NCBI GenBank assembly: GCA_041521345.1 | Contig: JBGOHB010000022.1 | DNA length: 64,000 bases | Source of the DNA: Virgibacillus_N oceani_A | Lineage (GTDB): Bacteria > Bacillota > Bacilli > Bacillales > Amphibacillaceae | Strand: one strand, 5' to 3' | Shown here: positions 43,812 to 53,403 of the stretch, piece after piece | Layout of the letters: every line of letters begins with the position of its first letter | Numbering within the stretch: the stretch's first letter is position 1 | Position numbers and translations under genes: made by a program | Notes under the pieces: model-generated | The model's input: the letters and a program-made list of their open reading frames with translations, nothing else | What the model was told of the DNA's origin: nothing | The model's database searches: none

Positions 43812-45358
43812 TGGATATATTTGATAAAATTAATGAACTATATGACAAGCGAAGAAAGGTAGAACTCGGCGGTGGGGATGAACGGATAGACAAGCAGCAT
43901 GAAAAAGGAAAACTGACTGCAAGGGAACGGCTCGATTATCTGCTTGATGACGGGACTTTTGTTGAACTGAATCCATTTATTGAACACCGCGTTTCCGATT
44001 TCGGCATGAACAACAACTCCGCAAAAGGAGAAGGAGTTGTTACCGGATACGGAAAGATAGACGGGAAACCCGTTTATCTTTTTGCCCAGGACTTCACTGT
44101 ATATGGTGGTGCCCTTGGTGAAATGCATGGGAAAAAAATAGCCGCAGTAATGGATTTGGCAGCAAAAAACAAAGTACCTTTTATCGGTTTAAATGATTCA
44201 GGGGGCGCCCGGATTCAGGAAGGTGTCTCCTCATTGGACGGGTATGGTCAAGTCTTTTACCGCAACTCGGTATATTCTGGCGTCATACCGCAAATTTCAG
44301 TCATTATGGGACCAAGCGCTGGTGGGGCGGTATATTCTCCGGCCATCACTGATTTTGTCATTATGGTGGAAAAAACATCACAAATGTTTATTACCGGGCC
44401 AAAGGTGATCGAAACAGTTACCGGGGAAAAAATAACATCTGAGGATTTGGGCGGTGCTGCTATTCACAATTCAAAAAGCGGAAATGCCCATATCAAAGCT
44501 GCAAATGAGGAAGAAGCATTGGATGCCGTTCGGAACCTGCTATCTTATTTACCGGCCCATTTTGAGGAAAAAACGGAAATGAAAGACGCACAACAAGAAG
44601 ACGATGAACGTCCTGAACTCACGGAAATTGTCCCGTTTAATGCAAGAAGTCCCTATGACGTGAAAAAAGTGATTCAAGAGGTAGTGGACAAAGATAGCTT
44701 TTTTGAAATACATGAAAACTTTGCGAAAAACATTGTCGTTGGCTTTGCCAGAATAAAAGGAGAAACAGTCGGACTTGTATGTAATCAGCCAAAATACTTA
44801 GCAGGCGGGCTTGATATTAATTCAAGTGATAAAGCTGCCAGATTTATCCGTTTCTGTGATTCTTTTAATATCCCGCTCATTACCTTTGAAGATGTAACAG
44901 GATTTTTCCCAGGGATTAAACAGGAGCACGGCGGGATTATCCGACATGGTGCAAAGATTCTGTATGCTTATTCAGAGGCTACCGTGCCAAAAATAACGGT
45001 AATAACAAGAAAGGCTTATGGCGGTGCTTATGTTGCCCTGAACAGTAAATCGATTGGTGCTGACCTGGTTTATGCCTGGCCAAATGCAGAAATTGCGGTT
45101 ATGGGACCGGAAGGGGCGGCAAATATTATATTTGCTAAAGAGATTGCAGAAAGTGAAAATCCAGAACAAACTCGACAGGAAAAAATTGACACATACCGTG
45201 AAAAGTTTGCAAATCCATACGTAGCTGCAGGACTTGGTATGGTCGATGATGTAATTGATCCAAGGGAAACACGGATCAAGCTTATTCAAGCGCTGGAAAT
45301 GCTGTTTAATAAACAGGAGGATAGACCGAACAAAAAGCACGGTAATATCCCTTTATAA
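43811..45358 (+). CDS. yqjD: Propionyl-CoA carboxylase beta chain (carboxyltransferase)
   Basis: Transfers CO2 from carboxybiotin to propionyl-CoA (or another acyl-CoA). 515 residues with crotonase-like halves; the acyl-CoA pocket shows GLNDSGGARIQEGVSSLDGY and MGPSAGGAVYSPA, and the second half ITRKAYGGAYVAL and WPNAEIAVMGPEGA. No biotin carboxylase or biotin carrier gene is adjacent, so AccB/AccC at 14.7-16.5 kb may serve. The stop overlaps the frame preceding yqjE. Confidence 0.94.
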   Translation: MDIFDKINELYDKRRKVELGGGDERIDKQHEKGKLTARERLDYLLDDGTFVELNPFIEHRVSDFGMNNNSAKGEGVVTGYGKIDGKPVYLFAQDFTVYGGALGEMHGKKIAAVMDLAAKNKVPFIGLNDSGGARIQEGVSSLDGYGQVFYRNSVYSGVIPQISVIMGPSAGGAVYSPAITDFVIMVEKTSQMFITGPKVIETVTGEKITSEDLGGAAIHNSKSGNAHIKAANEEEALDAVRNLLSYLPAHFEEKTEMKDAQQEDDERPELTEIVPFNARSPYDVKKVIQEVVDKDSFFEIHENFAKNIVVGFARIKGETVGLVCNQPKYLAGGLDINSSDKAARFIRFCDSFNIPLITFEDVTGFFPGIKQEHGGIIRHGAKILYAYSEATVPKITVITRKAYGGAYVALNSKSIGADLVYAWPNAEIAVMGPEGAANIIFAKEIAESENPEQTRQEKIDTYREKFANPYVAAGLGMVDDVIDPRETRIKLIQALEMLFNKQEDRPNKKHGNIPL

Positions 45359-45393
45359 TGAGGCACGTTACTTTTAAAAACGGAGGATTAGTT

Positions 45394-46521
45394 ATGGCAG
45401 ATGTGAATCAGGAAAGACTGATTGATGAATTCATAGAGCTCGTACAGATAGATTCGGAAACGAAGCATGAAACTGAGATTGCAAAGGTATTAACAGGTAA
45501 ATTTACAAAACTTGGACTTGATGTAATAGAAGATAAAAGTAAAGAAAAAACTGGACATGGTGCCGGAAATTTAATTTGTACCTTAAAAGGAAATAAAAAA
45601 GATGCAGATCCAATTTATTTTACTTCACACATGGATACTGTGGTTCCTGGCAAAGGAATTAAGCCGATGATTAAAGATGGCTATATCACTTCGGATGGAT
45701 CCACTATTTTGGGCGCGGATGATAAAGCGGGTATAGCCGCAATACTTGAAGCTATTCGAATAATTAAAGAGAACGAAGTAGACCATGCGGATATTCAGTT
45801 TATTATCACAGCCGGAGAAGAATCCGGGCTGGTCGGAGCTAAGGCATTAGATGCTTCACTTATAAATGCAGCATATGGCTATGCCTTAGACAGCAACGGA
45901 AAAGTCGGTGAAATTATCGTTGCAGCACCAACACAAGCAAAGCTTTGGACCATAATGAAAGGCAAGACAGCCCATGCCGGGGTCGCTCCGGAAAAGGGGG
46001 TTTCCGCCATTACACTTGCTGCAAAAGCAATTGCAAAAATGCCGCTTGGCCGTATCGATGAAGAAACCACTGCAAATATTGGCCGTTTTGAAGGCGGAAA
46101 ACAAACAAATATCGTAGCAGATCATGTCGAAATCCTTGCTGAAGCCCGTTCACTGGATCCAAACAAAATGGACAAGCAGGTTCAAAAGATGAAAGAAGCC
46201 TTTGAACAAACAGCAGAAAGTTATGGAGGTTCGGCCGAAGTTACGGTTCAGCTTATGTATCCGGGGTATAAACAGAAAGCAGGTGATCACCTGGTCGAAG
46301 TGGCCAGTAGAGCGATAAAATCCATTGGCCGTGAAAGTAAACTGGTTAAAAGCGGAGGCGGAAGCGATGCTAATATTATCGCGGGTCATGGCATCCCAAC
46401 CGTTAATTTAGCTGTTGGCTATGAGGAAATTCATACGACAAACGAAAGAATGCCCGTGGAAGAACTCGTAAAAATAACAGAATTGGTTACTGAAATTATC
46501 AAAGAAGCTGCAGGAAATTAA
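45394..46521 (+). CDS. yqjE: M20/M28-type metallopeptidase YqjE (peptidase T-like)
   Basis: Predicted zinc aminopeptidase of 375 residues. Metal ligands are visible in HMDTVVPG, GADDKAG and AGEESGLVG; the inserted dimerisation domain contains GKTAHAGVAPEKGVSA. ATG 45394 has CGGAGGA 6-8 nt upstream; the frame extends to 45358 without a ribosome site. The substrate is unknown. Last gene of the propionate block, followed by a terminator. Confidence 0.92.
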   Translation: MADVNQERLIDEFIELVQIDSETKHETEIAKVLTGKFTKLGLDVIEDKSKEKTGHGAGNLICTLKGNKKDADPIYFTSHMDTVVPGKGIKPMIKDGYITSDGSTILGADDKAGIAAILEAIRIIKENEVDHADIQFIITAGEESGLVGAKALDASLINAAYGYALDSNGKVGEIIVAAPTQAKLWTIMKGKTAHAGVAPEKGVSAITLAAKAIAKMPLGRIDEETTANIGRFEGGKQTNIVADHVEILAEARSLDPNKMDKQVQKMKEAFEQTAESYGGSAEVTVQLMYPGYKQKAGDHLVEVASRAIKSIGRESKLVKSGGGSDANIIAGHGIPTVNLAVGYEEIHTTNERMPVEELVKITELVTEIIKEAAGN

Positions 46522-46531
46522 TATGTTGTAT

Positions 46532-46566
46532 ATCCCTTTGTCGGCATCTGTAACAAAGGGATTTTT
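46532..46566 (+). terminator. Terminator of yqjE
   Basis: ATCCCTTTGT pairs with ACAAAGGGAT around an 11-nt loop and is followed by six T. Confidence 0.92.
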
Positions 46567-46617
46567 TGTTTTATGCTATAATGGGACTATAATCATCCTA
46601 ATAAAGGGCGTCTTGTC

Positions 46618-47868
46618 ATGAACCAGCAGAATACAAAGGGACCCAGAGTGATATTTCATATTGATATGAATAGTTTTTATGCTTCCGTTGAAATGGCCCA
46701 TAATTCTAAATTGAAAGGAAAGCCTTTGGCAATAGCAGGGAACCCTGAAGAACGAAGGGGTATTATCGTTACAAGCAGCTATGAAGCAAGGGCAAAAGGA
46801 ATCAAAACGACGATGAATTTGTGGGAAGCAAGAAAATTATGTCCTGAATTAATTGTTATGAGACCAAACTTTGATCGGTACAGAGCTGCTTCGAAGGAAA
46901 TATTTAAAATGCTTTCTGAAATTACACCATTTGTACAGCCTGTTTCGATTGATGAAGGCTATATGGATGTAACAGAAAGTCTTATGTACGGAAATCCATT
47001 GGAAATTGCATATCAACTCCAGCAAAGTATTTTAAAAGAATTAGATCTCCCGTGCAGTATTGGCATTGCTCCTAATAAATTTCTTGCCAAAATGGCTTCT
47101 GATATGAAAAAACCAATGGGGATTACTGTAATGCGGAAAAGGGAAATACAAAAAATACTCTGGCCGCTCGCAGTTGAGGAAATGTATGGTGTCGGCGAAA
47201 AAACTGCAATCAAATTAAATAAGATCGGGATAAAAACAATTGGTGATCTGGCAAAAAAAGACGTTTATGACTTAAAACAGCTACTAGGCATAAATGGGGA
47301 ACGTTTGCAGAATAGAGCGAACGGTATAGATCCAAGGGCAGTCGACCCGGATGCTATTTATGAATTTAAGAGTATTGGCAGTTCACAAACACTGCCCGCT
47401 GACACTGCAGATGACAGAGAAATTCAAAAATTAATGCAGGAGCTTAGTGAAAATGTCCAGAGGCGGTTAAAGAGGAAAGAGGCAGCAGGGAAAAGTGTCC
47501 AATTAATGATTCGGTTCCATGATCGCAAAACGATTACGAGAAGTAAAAAACTCGCAAGCTACATTGATACAAAAGAAGAAATACTTCACGTGGCCAATGA
47601 ACTGCTTGAAACTCACTGGGATCATGAACCAATTCGGCTACTCGGGATTACGGTTCAGGATATAAATGAGAAACAGCATATCGGAAAGCAGCTGGATTTA
47701 TTTACCTATGAACAAGAGCAGGATAAAGAGAAACTATACTTTGCGATTGAAGATTTAACAAAAAAATATGGAAAAAACCCTTTTAAACAATTGAAAAATG
47801 ACGACTTTTCAGATGACCAGCCAAGGACTAGCTTTCAAAAAGACTTTTTGGATGATTTTAAAAAATAA
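46618..47868 (+). CDS. dinB: DNA polymerase IV (Y family)
   Basis: Translesion polymerase of 416 residues. Catalytic acidic residues are in FHIDMNSFYASVE and VSIDEGYMDV. The little-finger domain occupies about residues 240-350, and a beta-clamp motif QLDLF lies near residue 358. Corresponds to B. subtilis YqjH (PolY1). A TATAAT about 40 bases upstream suggests its own promoter; no LexA box was recognised. Confidence 0.95.
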   Translation: MNQQNTKGPRVIFHIDMNSFYASVEMAHNSKLKGKPLAIAGNPEERRGIIVTSSYEARAKGIKTTMNLWEARKLCPELIVMRPNFDRYRAASKEIFKMLSEITPFVQPVSIDEGYMDVTESLMYGNPLEIAYQLQQSILKELDLPCSIGIAPNKFLAKMASDMKKPMGITVMRKREIQKILWPLAVEEMYGVGEKTAIKLNKIGIKTIGDLAKKDVYDLKQLLGINGERLQNRANGIDPRAVDPDAIYEFKSIGSSQTLPADTADDREIQKLMQELSENVQRRLKRKEAAGKSVQLMIRFHDRKTITRSKKLASYIDTKEEILHVANELLETHWDHEPIRLLGITVQDINEKQHIGKQLDLFTYEQEQDKEKLYFAIEDLTKKYGKNPFKQLKNDDFSDDQPRTSFQKDFLDDFKK

Positions 47869-47910
47869 TTGCTGTTTTCGTATAGTTTGTTGCTATTCCA
47901 CCCGCAACCC

Positions 47911-48005
47911 GAATACACTTCGCTTTTGAGGGCAGCAGATGAGACCCTGCAAGGGCGTTAGCCCGAGGATGCTCACCACTCCCCTCAAGGAAAGCGAAGT
48001 ATATT
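47911..48005. repeat. Long imperfect palindrome between dinB and aldehyde dehydrogenase
   Basis: ACTTCGCTTTTGAGGG at 47917-47932 pairs with CCCTCAAGGAAAGCGAAGT ending at 48000. The interior contains a second nested stem (AAGGGC-GTTA-GCCC). The whole resembles the GC-rich palindromic elements scattered in Bacillaceae genomes and could also end transcription of both convergent genes. Family membership is from memory of its style. Confidence 0.6.
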
Positions 48006-48100
48006 TCTGGAGCGAGTTTTAAGCGTTAATTATTATTGTGCGGATTTTCCTTGATAAAAATACATTTGTCCCAGCCTCGTTCCATACTCGGCGAATTCCG

Positions 48101-49471
48101 CTATTTCATTAATTTTTTAACGACGGATTGGGACAGCTTACCTCCGGGATAGCGAAATGGCAGATCGAATTTGGTCGTTTGTTTTAAAATACTCTTACTA
48201 TGGGAAAACGTATCGAAGCTGGATTTTCCGTGATATGCGCCCATACCGCTGTTACCTATTCCACCAAATGGCAGGTGCGGGTTTGCCAGATGATAGAGCG
48301 TATCATTAATACTGCCACCGCCAAAAGATAAATATTGAATAACTTGTTGCTGTGTCTTCCCGTTTTCACCAAAGTAATAGAGTGCTAATGGCTTTTCTAA
48401 AAGTTTAAGTCTTTCTACAGCCTCTGCAATATCCTGAAAAGTGAAGACAGGCAAGATCGGACCGAAAATTTCTTCCTGCATGATCTCATCTTCCCAGGAT
48501 ACCGTATCTAGAATAGTAGGCTCAATCATCAGATACTCCCGGTCCACGCTGCCTCCGTGCAGAATAGAACCGCTATTCAAATAATTTTCAAGGCGGTCAA
48601 AATGGTTTTGATTTATAATTTGTACGTAGTCTTTATTTTTTAACGGTACTCTCCCGTAAAAAGACTTTATTTGTTTTTTCATCTCTTTCATAAGCTTAAA
48701 TTTAACTCTATCATGAACGTAAAGAAAGTCAGGAGCTACACAGGTTTGACCGGCATTCGTAAATTTTCCCCAGACAATACGTTTAGCGGCAAGCTGGATA
48801 TTGGCATCTTTATCAACAATGGCTGGACTCTTTCCTCCCAGTTCCAATGTCACAGGTGTAAGGTGTTTACTTGCTTCCTTCATAATTATTTTGCCAACAG
48901 GGGTGCTGCCGGTAAAAAATATATAATCAAAGCGCTGTTTCAGCAGCTTTTCACTTACATCCTTATCCCCTTGAACTACCTTTACAAAAGAGGGGTCGAA
49001 AGTTTCCTTTATCATTTCTTCTAAAATAATGGAAGTTGCCTTTGCATATTCGGAAGGTTTAATGATTGCACAGTTTCCTGCAGCTATGGCACCAATTAAA
49101 GGTGCCAGTGCAAGTTGCAAAGGATAATTCCATGGTGAAATGATCAAACAAACACCATAAGGTTCCTTAAAAATATAGTTTTTTGTTCCTTTATGCGTCA
49201 ATGGCGCGTTAACTTTTTCCGGCTCCATCCACTCTCTAAGATGTTTTATGGCAAAATCAATCTCTGTGTAAAGAAGCCCCAGCTCTGTCGTTAATGTTTC
49301 ATGCTTAGATTTGTTTAAATCAATTTTCAAGGCATCATAAATGTCTGTTTCATATTTTTTTAGCATTTTTTTCAGTGATTGCAATTTTTCTTTGCGAACA
49401 GAATATTCGATGGTATTGCCATTCAAGAAAAAAGATCGTTGATTATTGACTAATGTTTCCACTTCCTCCAT
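48101..49471 (-). CDS. Aldehyde dehydrogenase (class 3-like)
   Basis: NAD(P)-dependent oxidation of aldehydes to acids. 456 residues. The catalytic cysteine is in NAGQTCVAPDF and the base glutamate in LELGGKSPAI; SPWNYPLQLAL is the class 3/fatty aldehyde-type signature. A C-terminal extension (PFRYPGGKLSQSVVKKLMK) follows the fold. Similar to YwdH of B. subtilis. AGAGGAGAGG precedes the ATG. No partner gene indicates the substrate. Confidence 0.92.
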   Translation of the reverse strand: MEEVETLVNNQRSFFLNGNTIEYSVRKEKLQSLKKMLKKYETDIYDALKIDLNKSKHETLTTELGLLYTEIDFAIKHLREWMEPEKVNAPLTHKGTKNYIFKEPYGVCLIISPWNYPLQLALAPLIGAIAAGNCAIIKPSEYAKATSIILEEMIKETFDPSFVKVVQGDKDVSEKLLKQRFDYIFFTGSTPVGKIIMKEASKHLTPVTLELGGKSPAIVDKDANIQLAAKRIVWGKFTNAGQTCVAPDFLYVHDRVKFKLMKEMKKQIKSFYGRVPLKNKDYVQIINQNHFDRLENYLNSGSILHGGSVDREYLMIEPTILDTVSWEDEIMQEEIFGPILPVFTFQDIAEAVERLKLLEKPLALYYFGENGKTQQQVIQYLSFGGGSINDTLYHLANPHLPFGGIGNSGMGAYHGKSSFDTFSHSKSILKQTTKFDLPFRYPGGKLSQSVVKKLMK

Positions 49472-49589
49472 GTCTACCTCTCCTCTTGTTTATGCAGTCT
49501 GTGTATTTCCATCTGAAGAAACTGTATCATGATAGATTTCTGTCTTTAAGTTTAGTGTAAAGCCAAGTTTGTAAACGACGTATCCTGGT

Positions 49590-50504
49590 TTATACATTAA
49601 ACTGAAAGTAGTCGTCGGCAAGCTCTGTGTTGGGAAAAATATGTTTAGCTTCCTGTAATAGAGATTCGTTGTCCTCATTTTGATAGCGTGATGAAATATG
49701 CGTTAGTATAAGGTGTTTGCAATTGTTCTTTTTTGCGAGATCTGCTGCCTGGCTCGCAGTTGAGTGAAAATATTTATGTGCTAAAGCCCTGTTTTCATCA
49801 TTAAATGTAGATTCATGCACAAGTATATCAGAATCCTTAACAAACGTGTTAAACGCCGCTGATGAACGTGTGTCACCTAAAATGGTAATAACTTTCCCCG
49901 ATTTCGCAGGGCCAACCACATCTTTTCTATTAATAATTGTCCCATCTTCCAGCGTAACTTGCTCGTTTTCTTTTATTTGCTGATAGAGGGGGCCAGGCTG
50001 AATACCGATGTTTTTTAATTTCTCAACAAGTAACTTTCCTTGTTTATTCTTTTCCACGATTCGGAACCCGTAAGAGGGGATTTTATGATCCAGCTCTTTT
50101 GTATACACGGCAAATCTTTCATTTTCAAATAAAAGCCCTTCCCGTATTTCTTCTATTTCCAATGGGTATTTCAAATTTGTCCTGCTTAACCGAAGCGCTG
50201 TTTCTGTATATTCTTTAATCCCCTTTGGACCATAAATCGTTAATGTCTTTTCACCGCCTTGAAATGAACGGCTGCTTAATAACCCCGGCAAGCCGAAAAT
50301 ATGGTCTCCATGCAAATGGGTAATAAAAATCTTAGTTATTTTCCCCGGTTTTATAGATGTATGGAGAATTTGATGCTGTGTTGCTTCTCCACAATCGAAC
50401 AGCCATATACTATTAAACTCCTGCAATAGTTTTAATGCAATAGATGATACATTTCTTTCCTTCGAAGGAATTCCTGCACCGGTACCAAGAAAAAAAAGTT
50501 CCAT
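49590..50504 (-). CDS. rnz: Ribonuclease Z
   Basis: Endonuclease that trims 3' extensions of tRNA precursors lacking encoded CCA. 304 residues of the metallo-beta-lactamase fold with THLHGDHIFGLPG (zinc ligands), FLGTGAGIPSKERNVSS at the N-terminus and LTHISSRY near the end. GGAGGAC precedes the ATG. Its position near dinB matches B. subtilis. Confidence 0.97.
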   Translation of the reverse strand: MELFFLGTGAGIPSKERNVSSIALKLLQEFNSIWLFDCGEATQHQILHTSIKPGKITKIFITHLHGDHIFGLPGLLSSRSFQGGEKTLTIYGPKGIKEYTETALRLSRTNLKYPLEIEEIREGLLFENERFAVYTKELDHKIPSYGFRIVEKNKQGKLLVEKLKNIGIQPGPLYQQIKENEQVTLEDGTIINRKDVVGPAKSGKVITILGDTRSSAAFNTFVKDSDILVHESTFNDENRALAHKYFHSTASQAADLAKKNNCKHLILTHISSRYQNEDNESLLQEAKHIFPNTELADDYFQFNV

Positions 50505-50716
50505 TTCTAGTCCTCCAAATCATTTACTTACATCCCCGTTTATACTGTCTGGGTGCTTTAAGCGTATCTTTTCTTCAACTTGAATACTTGTAGTAATCAA
50601 TCTTACAGCTCCTGTTATCTTATTTAATGCTTGTTTTTACAATTTTATTTTAAAGTAGCTGAATAAAATATTATTGGTGAAAATAGTTTTGACATAAAAC
50701 TCCTTCTAATAAGTAA

Positions 50717-51448
50717 TTACTGTATGTAGTTTCGGATTGTCTGTGCTTTATCCGGGACATCTGTAAATATCCCTTCAACCTGATGTTTCAAACAGCGGAT
50801 AATTCGTATTTTTCTATTTACAGTATAGACTCTAAGTGGGGTGTTTTTTTGTTTGCTTTCCTGTACGAGTGCTGTGTTTAAGAGCCTGTATTTCACATGT
50901 ACGGCATTACCCCCTAGCCGTTGTGTATGATCTATTAAATTTTCGAGTCTTTTTGAGGTAAGAAAGGCAATTTCGATATCGGTATTATATCTTTTTAATC
51001 GTTTTATGCTGTTTGGATTAAATGTAGATATTGTGGTACGATTTAGTAACTGATAGTGATAAATCATTTCATAAACAATACTTTCCAAATGTTTATAGTC
51101 AATTTTATTATTTTTCAGCTCTATATTTAAATACAACGGTTTATTTTCAGCCCATTTGAGAAATTCATGTAACGAGAGAATACGAGTTCCTTTAAACTTT
51201 TGTGCGAACCAGCCCCCTGCATCAAGGTTTTTCAACTCTTTATAGGTGAGGTTTTTTACATATCCATTTCCATTTGTGGTCCTTTTCACATGCTCATCGT
51301 GAATTAAAACAGGAACATCATCTTTTGTCAGCTGTACATCCGTTTCAATTTCCTCCACCCCCATCTTATATGCTAGGTCAAAAGCGGGCATGGTGTTTTC
51401 AGGTGCGTATTTGCTGGCGCCGCGATGGGCGATTATTTTTGTTTTCAA
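50717..51448 (-). CDS. Glycerophosphodiester phosphodiesterase
   Basis: Hydrolyses glycerophosphodiesters to glycerol 3-phosphate and an alcohol. TIM barrel of 243 residues with the metal and catalytic residues in AHRGASKYAPENTMPAF and ETDVQLTKDDVPVLIHD. No signal peptide, so cytoplasmic. I take TTG 51448 because GAGGTG lies 6 nt before it; a GTG three codons upstream overlaps that ribosome site and is the alternative. Confidence 0.92.
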   Translation of the reverse strand: MKTKIIAHRGASKYAPENTMPAFDLAYKMGVEEIETDVQLTKDDVPVLIHDEHVKRTTNGNGYVKNLTYKELKNLDAGGWFAQKFKGTRILSLHEFLKWAENKPLYLNIELKNNKIDYKHLESIVYEMIYHYQLLNRTTISTFNPNSIKRLKRYNTDIEIAFLTSKRLENLIDHTQRLGGNAVHVKYRLLNTALVQESKQKNTPLRVYTVNRKIRIIRCLKHQVEGIFTDVPDKAQTIRNYIQ

Positions 51449-51598
51449 TACTTTCACCTCTTTTATGATTGTGATTTATTTATGGAAAAAAGTCAATTTT
51501 ATTAGACACTCGACTGCTTTATGTTAGCGGAAGCTTTAGCACCGGAAAAGAGATTTGCATTTATACATGTAATTTATACCCATCAAGGAGGAATGACA

Positions 51599-53230
51599 AT
51601 GAATGAATGGCAGACAAAGGATGAACTCACGGATCTATTATGTTCTCTTGTACAATGCCAGAGCATAACGGACTCAGAAGCAGAAATTGCAATGGCTGAA
51701 AATCTTCATTCCCTGCTGGTCCAGAAATCTTACTTTAAAACAAATCCAGACCATTTAAAACTTCACCCGCTTCATGATGGACGAAGACTTATTACAGCGC
51801 TCGTAAAATCTGCAGCCGATACAAAGGAAACAGTCATTTTATTAAGCCATTTTGATGTTGTCGGCGTGGAAGACTATGGATCTTTAAAAAACCTCGCATT
51901 CCAGCCAAAAGAGCTCACTGAAGAGATAAAAAACAGCATCGATCAAATGCCCAAGACAGTCCAGTATGACATGGAAAATGGTGACTGGTTATTTGGCAGG
52001 GGAACAATGGATATGAAAGCAGGTCTTACAATTCATCTCTCCATATTGGAAAAAGCAATGGATGGTCAGTTTGACGGCAACATTCTTTTGCTGAGTGTCC
52101 CGGATGAAGAAGTGAACTCGAAAGGGATGCTGGAAGCTTTGCCTGTACTCGATCAAATCAAAAAGGAGGAGGAGCTTACTTATAATGCATGTTTAAACAG
52201 CGAACCTTCCTTCAGCAAATACCCGGGTGATCCGAATTACTATATATATACTGGTTCGATTGGAAAAATACTGCCGGGTTTTTATTGTTATGGAAAAGAA
52301 TCCCATGTAGGGGAACCTTTTTCCGGCATTAATCCAAATCTAATGAACAGTTTCCTGTCCCAGGAGATCGAACTTAATGAATCATTTATTGAAAAAATGG
52401 GGGATGAAGTAACGCCTCCGCCGGTCAGTTTAATGCAACGGGATTTAAAGGATGAATACTCTGTACAGACCCCACAGGCTGCAGTTTCCATGTATAATGT
52501 GCTGTATCTAAAACAAACAGTTAAAGAACTGAATGATAAATTACTAAAAGGTGCTGAAGAAGCAGCAAAAAAAGCAGACGCGTATGTACAGAAAAAAGCA
52601 GCTAGCTTTCAAAATAACGTCCCTGATTTTTCCTTCCCTGTTTCCAACGTGAAAGTTATGATGTTTGAAGAGTTGTATGCTGAATCCGTAAAGCAATACG
52701 GGGAGGAAGAAATAAAGCGCAGGCAAAACCTGCTCGTGAGTCAGCGGGATAAAGGGGATCGCGATTTTTCCACGCTGCTCGTACAGGATTTGGCTTCTTT
52801 GTGCAAGGACATAGCTCCGATGATTGTATTATTTTATAGTCCGCCGTTTTACCCTTCAGTATCATCTTACAATGATCCGTATATAAGAAATATAATCGAT
52901 CATATACAGCAATATTCCAAAACCATGCATAATATTAACTTAACGGAAGCAGCGTATTTTACTGGTTTATCCGATTTAAGTTTTATTGGCACACCATCTG
53001 CTGAAAATAAGCTGGAGAAGCTTACAAATAATCTGCCGTTACAAAATAATGGCTTCGTTTTACCGGAAGATGTCATGGAACAACTGACAATGCCGGTACT
53101 GAATATCGGCCCGCTCGGAAAAGACCCCCATCAATGGACAGAACGGCTGGAGGTCACTTATAGTTTTAAATATCTGCCTGACATATTGAAAGAGACAATA
53201 GAACAATTGTTTCACCAGAAAAACTTGTAA
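51599..53230 (+). CDS. yqjN: M20-family peptidase, RocB-like (YqjN)
   Basis: 543-residue protein resembling RocB of arginine catabolism and B. subtilis YqjN, which sits in the same place. M20 metal-site segments are LLSHFDVVGVEDYG, GRGTMDMKAGL and PDEEVNSKGM; the rest is long and family-specific. The actual substrate is unknown. ATG 51599 has AAGGAGG 7 nt upstream; the frame is open 78 bases earlier without a site. Confidence 0.9.
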   Translation: MNEWQTKDELTDLLCSLVQCQSITDSEAEIAMAENLHSLLVQKSYFKTNPDHLKLHPLHDGRRLITALVKSAADTKETVILLSHFDVVGVEDYGSLKNLAFQPKELTEEIKNSIDQMPKTVQYDMENGDWLFGRGTMDMKAGLTIHLSILEKAMDGQFDGNILLLSVPDEEVNSKGMLEALPVLDQIKKEEELTYNACLNSEPSFSKYPGDPNYYIYTGSIGKILPGFYCYGKESHVGEPFSGINPNLMNSFLSQEIELNESFIEKMGDEVTPPPVSLMQRDLKDEYSVQTPQAAVSMYNVLYLKQTVKELNDKLLKGAEEAAKKADAYVQKKAASFQNNVPDFSFPVSNVKVMMFEELYAESVKQYGEEEIKRRQNLLVSQRDKGDRDFSTLLVQDLASLCKDIAPMIVLFYSPPFYPSVSSYNDPYIRNIIDHIQQYSKTMHNINLTEAAYFTGLSDLSFIGTPSAENKLEKLTNNLPLQNNGFVLPEDVMEQLTMPVLNIGPLGKDPHQWTERLEVTYSFKYLPDILKETIEQLFHQKNL

Positions 53231-53296
53231 TGCTGGCAGGGTAGGAAGAGAGAATTTTACCTATCAGCAAAAAAACAAGATCTACAGAGATTTTAA

Positions 53297-53330
53297 GGCT
53301 TATCACTGCGGCGATAAGCCAGTTTTATTT
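53297..53330 (+). terminator. Terminator of yqjN
   Basis: GGCTTATC (53297-53304) pairs with GATAAGCC (53313-53320), followed by a T-rich stretch. Confidence 0.8.
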
Positions 53331-53403
53331 CATGACAAATTTTTGAATCAGGTGTAAAATAACAGATGAACTGAATGAGCATTCACTTTTTGGGGGAACT
53401 TAC

